A stretch of 64,000 nucleotides of DNA from Diploptera punctata. Lineage: Eukaryota > Arthropoda > Insecta > Blattodea > Blaberidae. How positions within the stretch are numbered: the first letter of the stretch is position 1; each line of letters opens with the position of its first letter. Where the stretch lies: assembly GCA_030220185.1 (NCBI GenBank), contig JASPKZ010003424.1, positions 310,001-374,000 on the forward strand, in the 5' to 3' direction. The notes beneath the pieces are model-generated. The model was not told where the DNA came from. It searched no databases and saw only the letters and a list, made by a program, of their open reading frames with translations. Shown piece after piece: positions 56,095 to 64,000 of the stretch. A program made the translations under genes and the position numbers.

Positions 56095-56460
56095 ATATAA
56101 TTCTCACAACACAGAACCTCACATTATTGTAATTCCTATATTGTATCTGATGCTAGACTGCGGAACTCCATACCACAAAAAATCAGCGACTACAGGTCAT
56201 TGGCTTCGTTTAAAATAATTTAAAACTTTGTAATTGGCCTTTCAGTAGATGAAGTGACAATTTCTGACTTTTGCTTTTCTAATATTAGTGACTTGATTCA
56301 TCATAATTTTAGATTAATTTGAATAAATATTTATTTATAAAAAATTGTTTATATAACGATATTGTGTAAATATCTTTGGTATGGCTATTTAATATTTTTT
56401 CTCCGGTTAAGGGAAAGATAAGGCTTTATAACCTTAACCGAGCTATAGAGTAGGATACAT
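56095..56460 (+). pseudogene. CR1-like LINE 3' end, diverged
   Basis: Reads ASHYCNSY-VSDARLRNSIP, then QKISDYRSLASFK before a stop, the A-WN-IP...L--FK motif. 3' end CTCCGGTTAAGGGAAAGATA, AGGCTTTATAACCTTAACCG echoes the tail at 6985 but has no TTA array. Confidence 0.55.
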
Positions 56461-56464
56461 TTAG

Positions 56465-57500
56465 TAATTATAATATTTTGTCATCTTTAAAATGTAAGAA
56501 CCAAATTTATGCATAGGATGACTAGGTAAAATTATAAAATGGTGGTTTTTGTTAAACATATGCTAGTATAAACTGTAGTTTTCCTAACTTTATAGTAAAC
56601 AAGAGTTCACATAAAGAAGATATATGCCATAAGTAGGAAGGGAAGTCATGTGCTAGATAAGGAGCACGTGGTATGTAATGGCACTTTGGATGTTACTCTA
56701 TCGCCACTGTGTACATTAATAACGCATTTTTTATGTTTATTTTTTTATTAAGCTCATAATGTTCCTCGTTCCGGTGATGAGTGACAGAATATCTTCTTGA
56801 AATGGCTCTTAATTTCTCAAGTAGAAACTTTAGTTCCAGCAACTTTCAAAACTTTACCATCTGCCCTCTTGACTTCACTGTTCCACAAAAATCGATTTAA
56901 ATGCCTTACTGTATGAAACATTCTCTAAATGGCCGCCATTGTTTCATTAAAATTAATATAAAAACTGACTAGTCTAATTTTGGTTTAAACAAAAAAAGGA
57001 ATGATAATAATTATTTTTTGTCCAATTTCTGCAAGTTGTTTTTGCGATAATTCAGTAATTTTCTCCTTTTATTAGCGGAATTGTAACCCCTTTCTGAGAT
57101 TGGGCTGCCCGGAAAACCGAACTTTATTTCCCCGATGATATGATGGGTGATGAATAATAATGAAACAACAGGAGAGTCCTTAAACGTAAACTTTACCTAA
57201 ATTCGAGGCTATGGGCGATCACAGAAAAAAAAAATCTTGTTCGAGAATCGAACCTGGTAGCCAGGTCAGAAGCTCTGATCTCTTTCCCAATTATCTGTTG
57301 GTTAGTTATTTTATGTGGGTCCTTATTTGATATGGTCCTTGGCCACATTTTTATTATGATTCTCAAATATTTTGTAGTAAAACTCATATTCCTTTGCAAT
57401 TTAAGCGTGATTTGTTTCATTGTTTCATACTCGTAAAGCGAAACTGATTTGTTTACGTCACAGAGGTGTTCAATGATTAACACTAATATAATGTAATATC
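56465..57500. other. no recognisable feature
   Basis: A tRNA-like trace near 57235-57260 (GAGAATCGAACCTGG) is too short to call. Confidence 0.4.
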
Positions 57501-57509
57501 ATGACTTGA

Positions 57510-57867
57510 TATCCATCCATCCATAGTAATTCTGCCCGAGGGCAGGTCTTTCACTGTAATCATAGCATTTTCATGCTATGCTTGCAGCTTTACTAGGGAA
57601 TTGTAGGTGTGGTAGCTTCCCATTGCTTTCCACACCGGTGAAGGATGGTGATGACGATAAGGATGATGATGACGATAAGGATGATGATGATGATGACCAT
57701 ATGATTTCGGGGACCGTTTGGGCCTTAAAGTTTTCCTGACATTTGTCTTACAGGTGAGGAAAAACCGCGATAAAAACCTCATCCAGAAAAACTGTCCCGA
57801 CCGGGGATCGAATCCGGGCCCGCTGCGTGACAAGGTAGCACACTACCTCGAGACCACAGCGGTGGAC
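57510..57867 (-). repeat. SINE-1, left arm of a large palindrome
   Basis: Full complement copy with an extended GATGATGACGATAAG tract in the middle; head GAGACCACAGCGGTGGAC at 57850-57867. Confidence 0.85.
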
Positions 57868-58082
57868 TGATTTGATATATATAATATATAACATACGCAG
57901 GGGTATTGATAGAAGCAATGAGTTTCAGTTGAGCAATGAGATTCAGGAGATAACACGAGCAACTGTGAAGACAACTACGATAATTAAGATAGACGAGGAA
58001 TTATTTTTTATTATTTATTTTATATCAGAAATCAAATTGGTACAGCACTTAAGTTGTTTCTTATGAGACAGTATTAAATTAC

Positions 58083-58582
58083 TTTAAACATCGCCCTTGA
58101 TACTTTCGAATACACTGGGCGTTCTGTAGCGATCTTTCAATTATCACGACCCCTATAACTTAGATCGCGTCTGGCTTGCCCTGTTGGCGAAATATATACA
58201 TACGCGTCTGTCTTATCCTGTTGGCAAGATATACACATTCGCGTCTTGCTTTTGGCAAGATATATATTATACATTCGCGATCTTGCCCTGTTAGCAAAAA
58301 CTACAGTTCTTCCGCATCCTGCTTTTGTGCAGGGTAATAATTGTTTTGCTTTTTTCGCCTAAGAGTAGGCAAGATATTTTACAAGTTAATCTAAACGGCC
58401 ATGATTAAGCGAGAATTGTAAAGGTCGCTTAGTCGTCATAAAAAATTCGGGAGAATACAATTATTCCCCATTTGAATAAATGCGTGTGCTATTTATATGG
58501 TATAAGTTATAGGGATCATGATAATTAAAAGATCGCTACAGAACGCCCAGTGTTTTCGAGAGTCTCAAGGGCGATATTTAAA
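58083..58582. mobile_element. inner inverted-repeat element, MITE-like
   Basis: Arms of about 80 bp (ATCGCCCTTGATAC..., AGCGATCTTTCAATTATCA and complements). Interior holds four diverged repeats of CGCGTCTTGCCCTGTTGGCA at 58164-58310. Outer limits are blurred by the surrounding palindrome. Confidence 0.55.
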
Positions 58583-58902
58583 GTGATTTAATATCGTGTT
58601 GTAGGGATTTAATCTACAATTGTGTGTACCAGTTAATAAAATAAATTATAAAATAAAATCTACAAGTAAAATATATATATATCATCAAAGTAATTCTCGT
58701 AATTGTCTTCACAGTTGATCGTGTTGTCCCCTGAATCTCATTGCTCTACGAATCTCTCACACCTACGTACCAAGCATACAAATAAGAAAAGCTGTGGAAA
58801 AAGATCTTTGATGAAATACAGGAGCGACAGTAAAAGATTGGTATGGCTACAGTTCGGATGGACAATGTCTTACAATATATATCACCAGTGAGAAATACAG
58901 TC

Positions 58903-59165
58903 CACCGCTGTGGTCTCGAGGTAGCGGTCTCGAGGTGTCAGGAAAACTTTAAGGCCCAAACGGTCCCCGAAATCATATGGCCATATCATCATCATCATAC
59001 TCCTTCTCGTTATCATCATTATCATCATCAGCATCCTTCACCGGTGTGGAAAGCAACGGGAAGCTACCACTCCTACAATTCCCTAGTAAATCTGCGAGCA
59101 TAGCATGAAAGTGCTATGATTGCAGTGAAGGACCTGCCTTCGGGCAGAATTACTATGGACGGATG
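58903..59165 (+). repeat. SINE-1, right arm of a large palindrome
   Basis: CCACCGCTGTGGTCTCGAGG, then a deletion and a repeated GCGGTCTCGAGG, no B box, then TCAGGAAAACTTTAAGGCCC to the full tail. Confidence 0.8.
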
Positions 59166-59284
59166 GAGTGAGAAATAGATTGGGACGATGGAATAATGAT
59201 TCATTAAGCTATAAATGGAAGCGGATTGCTTAGACAGATGGAAATTGAGAACACTAACAATCTCTAGAAAAATAATCATTTATT

Positions 59285-59620
59285 CATTTGGCAAGTTTCA
59301 CAATGTTCATCATCTTTCTGTGCTCAGGTAATATATTGGCATTGTCCTCCACGTTTCTCTGTTATTCCAATCTATTTCCTTCATGCCAATTAAAACACCA
59401 CAAATCCACGTAATTTTTTACCGCCCTCTTCTTTTTCCTTCTATCACGTGACATCTATTCTAGTATTTTTCTTGGGAATCTGTCTTCTGTCATTCTCTTT
59501 ACTTGACCATACTATTTTTTATGAAATCCGCAATTGAAGTTTGAATATTCGTCTTTCGTTTAGTTATACTGTTCCTTATTTATATTTTCTAGAAATTCCA
59601 ACTGAACGCCTCCAAAAGTC
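59285..59620 (-). pseudogene. LINE-B C-terminal remnant
   Basis: Complement reads YGQVKRMTEDRFPRKILE, MSRDRRKKKRAVKNYVDLW, the YGHV-RM---R-P--I--W....GRP- tail region of RTE-like LINEs. Confidence 0.5.
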
Positions 59621-59624
59621 CATT

Positions 59625-60528
59625 TATTGTTATATAAAACTTTCCTCATTAGATGATTGCCGCAAGGACAAAGTGATACAGACAATTTTCGAAATTAATT
59701 AAATACATTTTGTAAATACATTTTAAAAATTAAAATTAAAATTGAAGTGTATTCTATAAAGTAGAAATTTTGTAAATATGGTTTCTTAAAATTGATTATC
59801 TAATGGCAGCAATGGCAATTTTAGAAAGATGCACCCTGACCAAATCTAGAAATTCCAAAATTTAGCTAGAATCCTGGTAGGGTACCTCTTGTCCCGATCA
59901 TCAATCCTGTAACAGTGATAATAATAGTCAAACAGTAATAATAATAGTGATAATAATAATAAAATAAAATAAATAGTGATAATTTCAGTATAGCGAAATG
60001 CCAGTTTTCTTCATAATAACTTCATAATAATTTTAATAAGTAATTTTATCACACGCGGGGATTCGAGATCTGGATGTCAACATATTCGTGAGGAATCAAT
60101 TCATTATGTCATAAAAAAGTACTTGATGTTTGTAAATTCACAAAATCACAGATGAGCCCCAGTATTCTGAACACATACTTTGCACGTGCTTCTAAACCTA
60201 GTGCTGGGGTAAAATTATTGGTAATGCAACACCACTACAATTAATTAATACAGTGGCACGCTGCGATTAAATGGTTTCCGGGACGTTACACATGAAAAAC
60301 ACACCATCTCCAAACCCACTCTCACTTCATCGTACAGTCCGTCGAACATTATATCATTTGTGCAAAATTATAGTACCTACTGCTGATAATATTAAGATTT
60401 CAATACAACTTAATAATTTTTTAGGAAATTCAGAAATAATGAATCTATCAAGATTGTTATCGTAAAAATATTGTTAAAACATTTTTTTGCATATCTTTAT
60501 CGATCCTACCTGGCAGACACTTAAAGTG

Positions 60529-60530
<2 letters not shown>
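59625..60530. other. no recognisable feature
   Basis: Short AAT/ATA tracts near 59940. A 64-codon frame at 60271 has no recognised domain. Confidence 0.4.

Positions 60531-60534
<4 letters not shown>

Positions 60535-60560
<26 letters not shown>
60535..60560. repeat. (TA)n microsatellite
   Basis: 13 TA units abutting the palindrome at 60558. Confidence 0.95.
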
Positions 60561-60563
<3 letters not shown>

Positions 60564-60664
60564 AATGATAAGAAAAATAAATGCCTGGACGGGATTCGAA
60601 CCCGGATCTCTGAGATCCGGGTTCGAATCCCGTCCAGGCATTTATTTTTCTTATCATTCCATAT
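60558..60664. repeat. perfect 107-bp palindrome of a tRNA-like 3' half
   Basis: Two 53-nt arms with one T (60611) between them match exactly. Each arm holds GGGTTCGAATCCCGTCCAGG, a T-arm (B box) plus start of a tRNA-like acceptor, then ATAAGAAAAATAAATGCC on the complement. Confidence 0.92.
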
Positions 60665-60689
60665 TAAGCTTGCATTGCTCAATGTTAAA

Positions 60690-60785
60690 CATTTAATTAT
60701 AACATATATATCTTCATCCAAACAAATCTTAGGCCAGCGTTTCCTTGGACGGCCCAGAGATCTCTTCCTGTTGGACAATAACGAA
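60690..60785 (-). pseudogene. LINE C-terminal tail fragment
   Basis: Complement reads NRKRSLGRPRKRWPKICLDE, the GRPRKRW tail. Confidence 0.6.
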
Positions 60786-60859
60786 GCATGGCCTTGGGAA
60801 CTCTGTCTGAACTCATTCGTCGAAAATTATTCATCCAGTTGTTCTGATAACCGTGTATG

Positions 60860-60982
60860 CTGACCACATGCCACCCTACACTGGCTGGATGATCATCTAC
60901 CTCTGTGATTGACACATGTGGATGTGAGGTCAGCAGCTGTATGGTAGGCTAAGGGCCTTCTAGGCCTGTCGCGCCATGGAAG
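60860..60982 (+). repeat. SINE-4 3' tail
   Basis: GCTGACCACATGCCACCCTA to CCTGTCGCGCCATGGA, as in 22000-22115. Confidence 0.75.
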
Positions 60983-61029
60983 AAGATTCAGTGACTAGTT
61001 CTAAACGTAGTTCCATCAAAATATCATCA

Positions 61030-61165
61030 TTGCATTTGTGATACTATTTGGTATATCCTGCTGTATATCTCATGAATTTCATTTCACTAGAAGTTATGCT
61101 GCTCTCTTCTCCTTTCTTCAAAGTCCATGCCTCACTGCCGTAGCAAAGTGCAGGTCTTGCTAAGG
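61030..61165 (-). pseudogene. LINE-B fragment cut by a TA repeat
   Basis: Complement reads LARPALCYGSEAWTLKKGEE then EMKFMRYTAGYTK, the LYGSE-W-...EMK-MR-TAGY motif of another RTE-like family. The upstream side is lost at the TA repeat. Confidence 0.7.

Positions 61166-61166
<1 letters not shown>

Positions 61167-61217
<51 letters not shown>
61167..61217. repeat. (TA)n(TG)n microsatellite
   Basis: About 17 TA then 8 TG units. Confidence 0.95.
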
Positions 61218-61399
61218 CTTAATCTTCAGCAACCGATTTTTTCGCAACCTAATCGGCGGTGCCGTGATTACATTCTTGATATAGAAATAGGCGTTATAAA
61301 GCTTAATAAACAACAAATGCAGTATGCTAACGTGCACGCAGTCATTAATTTGGAAGAACAAAACTCCATGGCGCGACTAGCCTAGAAAAAAACCCTTGC

Positions 61400-61685
61400 T
61401 ATACCATAGGGCTGCTGGCCTTACATCCAAACATGTCATCCAGCCATTTAAAGGGCGACATGTGGTTGATCAGCATATCGGGTACCCCAGCCGTTGTAGT
61501 TGGGTTTGTCAACGTGAAGCTACTTAATGTAACCTCACGATGCTGGATAGTAATGGGATTCCATACAGGCCAAAATATCATGAAACATTTCCTTCCTCTA
61601 TTGGGACTGTGAAGCAGTGCATGTTCCGTAGCACTGCGCCATGTATGATGCCTTAAAGCACTCGGCTAAGGCGAGAGATATAAAT
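61400..61685 (-). repeat. SINE-4 copy
   Basis: Complement begins TCGCCTTAGCCGAGTGCTTTAAGGC (class-II-like A box), has GCGCAGTGCTACGGAACATG, no clear B box, and the body down to CAGCAGCCCTATGG. Confidence 0.65.
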
Positions 61686-61689
61686 TATA

Positions 61690-62270
61690 CATGGAAGAAG
61701 AATAGTGAGTTGTCATTTTTTTATATTTTTGATAAAGAGTGTCGTTCTTTCCCATATACATTTGTTTATTTCATCTGACACGATTTTCTAGTCGCCTTCT
61801 TTCCAACGAGAAAAGTTTCTGTTACACATGTTCTTTTAGATGCTGTATATGGAAGACCTGTTCCATTTGTTTTCTGTATATATTTTTTAGTTTACTAAGA
61901 ATGTATTATTTTTTGTTCTGATATAATGTGCTTTAAATAAAAAATCACGACTGAATATATACTTTTGACATAAAAGTAGGAGATATATGTAAAAGTTTTG
62001 ATATTAAATTATCATTATTGCTTAGAACTATGAAGTTTGACAAATTAAATCAGTTTGTATAAAATCATGGATTTGCACTAATATTTGGGCTCAAATGGTA
62101 ATTGCAGACACATTTGGAAAATTGGTTTACAATGTATTGTCTGAAACAATTGCAATAATGCTACACAACTATTTCAAGTAAGCGAAATAATTATATATAG
62201 GGTAAAAATTGGTAGCACAGTGATATAAACTATTTTCATCAATAAAAGCTTCATGAATTGGATCATTTGA
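61690..62270. other. no recognisable feature
   Basis: AT-rich. Confidence 0.4.
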
Positions 62271-62314
62271 TTTATTCCATCTCCAGAATTTATATCTGCT
62301 CTCACTCACTGGCA

Positions 62315-63440
62315 CTATCGAACCCGTAGGTTCATGGCCGCGCGGACATAAGCTCTCCATACATCCCTATACTGAGCTAATGCTTTCCAATCATTCCCTG
62401 TATAATCTACTTCCCTCAAATCATAGTCAATGTTATTCTCCCACCTCATTCTTGGTCTACCAACTGGGCGTTTTCCCTCTGGTTTTCCTACAAAAAGCTT
62501 CCATGCGCGTCTTTCATTCCCCATATGCGCAACATGTTCTGCCCATCTCAGTCTACGAGACTTAACTGTTCTTATTATATCTGGCTTCCTATAAAGACCA
62601 TGTAGTTCATTGTTATGTAGTCTTCTCCATTCACCTGTTTGTTCATCTCTCTTTGGTCCAAAAATTTTCCTAAGTCCTTTATTCTCAAATACTCGTAATC
62701 TCCTTTCCTCCCTTAAATTAAGAGTCCATGTTTCGCACCCATATAATATAACTGGTAGAATAATAGTTTTATATATTTTGAGTTTAACGTTTTTTGAAAG
62801 GAGTTGGGACATCAAAAGCCTCAGTAATGCATAATAGCATGCATTTCCAGAATTGAGCCTATGTTTAATTTCTTTGTGCATCTCATTCCTATTTGTGATT
62901 ATTGTTCTTAGGTATTTGAATTCAACCACTTCCTCAAAATTTCCCTCATTTGTCATTAGCTGTCCATTTCCATTATATAATGTATTTCTACCTGTGACCA
63001 CATATTTAGTTTTATTGATATTTACTTCCAGTCCTAATTTCTTAGTGTTACTCAATAGTGTGTGCGTGTTGTCCTTTAGTATCTCCTCGCTATCGGCCAA
63101 TAGTACTACATCATCAGCATAAACTAACAGCTTATTAATAACATTGAGTTGTAAGCCTTCCTCATCCTCTAAAGATTTGATGGCAATCTCTAGTACAAAA
63201 TTAAATAGTAGATGAAATAGTGCATCTCCTTGCTTCAACTCATTCTGGATTTCAAAAGTGTCCGAAAACTTTTTGCCTACACGCACCCTACTCTTTGTGC
63301 CATTTAGACACATTCGTACAAGGCTAACTAACTTTTTAGGAATTACAAACTCCAGCAGGATACTATATAATTTCTCCCTCTTCATTGAATCGTATGCTTT
63401 TTTGAAGTCTACATATACGTAGTTGATGTACAGTACCATT
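62315..63440 (-). pseudogene. LINE-A reverse transcriptase and C-terminal region, 5'-truncated
   Basis: 374 codons open to the natural stop at 62315. VDFKKAYDSMKREKLY (residues 9-25), NELKQGDALFHLLFN (66-80; consensus has G-RQGD-LS), catalytic YADD at 107-110 in LLVYADDVVLLADSEE, thumb VVEFKYLRTIITN, LYGCETWTLNLREERRLRVF, LRWAEHVAHMGNERRAW and the GKRPVGRPRMRW tail. The endonuclease and RT N-terminal fingers are missing upstream of 63440, so it cannot be complete. This is the best-preserved LINE-A copy here and the reference for fragments at 17150, 30888, 31208, 47433, 47815 and 49170. It would reverse-transcribe LINE RNA at a nicked target. Confidence 0.85.
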
Positions 63441-63689
63441 TTTTTCTTAAATCGGTCTTATACTAAACATCTGATCTATTGTAGACCTACATCTGCTCTC
63501 ACCAACGCTCTTTAGGGCTTGGAATTATTCTTTTACCCTGTGGTCTATACGTACCTATATGATTGCATTGGAATTCGTGTTGGTTGCATTCGTTGTAAAT
63601 GCAAATATATTGATTTGTATTCGCCAATTATTATTTTTAGTATATTCGTTCTTTAGATGCTTAATTCCTGACGAATAGTATGTGTTTTG

Positions 63690-63925
63690 TGGTCAAGGAG
63701 AGTGTATCCTGCTCTATTTCATATATACTGCTTCAGTTCTTTTCTACTGAGCCATTGTTAGAATACATTTATCTGACTCGTACAAACAGGTAGAACTAGG
63801 TTGTATATAATTTCAAAATACTTTCTATCTCACTTTCTTAATACACTTCGATAATTGCAGAAATTTTGAAACCCAGGTGATTAAATTCATGGACTTGTTC
63901 TAATGTTTGATGGGGAAATTATTTT
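63690..63925 (-). pseudogene. LINE-B thumb fragment
   Basis: Complement reads TLEQVHEFNHLGFKISA, comparable to IEQVSHFKYLGCDIS at 5840, with stops beyond. Confidence 0.5.
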
Positions 63926-64000
63926 GTGATACATTTTTATTTATTTATTTATATACAGAATTGTAATGTTTACACATCTTTCTGTACCTAAAGTTTTATT

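Larger units (their letters stand above)
57510..59165. repeat. concentric compound palindrome
   Basis: Three nested inverted pairs share nearly the same centre (about 58335): SINE-1 copies 57510-57867 and 58903-59165; arms 57915-57985 and 58690-58760 (GAGCAATGAGATTCAGG and its complement); arms 58083-58162 and 58500-58582 (ACACTGGGCGTTCTGTAGCG and its complement). Confidence 0.75.

Overview
This looks like AT-rich, repeat-saturated nuclear DNA from an insect. The RTE-like LINEs ending in a GRPR-RW tail, the Tc1/mariner elements, the many tRNA-headed SINEs and the TTA microsatellites fit a large insect genome. The style of these repeats recalls cockroach/termite (Blattodea) genomes, but that is an impression from family style, not a search result. 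I found no host protein-coding exon I would defend. Nearly every recognisable reading frame belongs to a mobile element.

Layout. 1-3.4 kb: LINE remnants and several SINE families, ending in a pair of inverted SINE-1 copies around a TA repeat. 3.6-4.1 kb: a non-autonomous hAT-type element with an 8-bp target duplication. 5.1-7.1 kb: a broken reverse transcriptase with a TA microsatellite inside its palm domain, then a CR1-like LINE 3' end. 7.4-8.0 kb: first copy of a ~615-bp repeat (second copy at 44.5-45.1 kb). 9.2-11.2 kb: two tRNA-headed SINEs flanking an RTE 3' end that has a clean target duplication. 11.66-13.68 kb: a Tc1 transposon nested in an outer inverted-repeat element. 14.3-16.7 kb: a mariner-type MITE and a CR1-like LINE end.

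The most unusual region is 18.3-21.0 kb. Ten copies of a ~293-bp unit are arranged as six minus-strand units facing four plus-strand units, forming a large palindrome. Each unit carries a tRNA-like gene with A box, B box and T-run terminator. The whole block is flanked by an 11-bp direct repeat, and a diverged ~272-bp tandem repeat follows it.

25.4-32.3 kb: RTE pseudogene, transposase remnants, a deletion derivative of a mariner-like element, and head-to-head mosaic LINE copies. 32.6-32.9 kb: a SINE interrupted by a ~110-bp mitochondrial nad4 fragment. 36-47 kb: SINEs and degenerate LINEs. 48.3-48.6 kb: a long hairpin flanked by a 14-bp duplication. 51.9-53.2 kb: a mariner-like transposon with an uninterrupted transposase, the best candidate for a recently active element here. 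53.5-56 kb: SINE dimers. 57.5-59.2 kb: a concentric ~1.65-kb palindrome. 60.56-60.66 kb: a perfect palindrome built from a tRNA 3' half. 62.3-63.4 kb: a LINE reverse transcriptase segment retaining YADD.

Family names used below. SINE-1 is the CCGCTGTGGTCTCGAGG head; SINE-2 the GGCCGCGGTGGACTAGTGG head; SINE-3 is a SINE-2 relative; SINE-4 has a class-II-like tRNA head; SINE-5 the CACGCCGTAGCGTAGTGG head. LINE-A is the family ending in GKRPVGRPRMRW; LINE-B covers the other RTE-like remnants. These names are local to this annotation. Most element boundaries are approximate unless a target-site duplication is stated.
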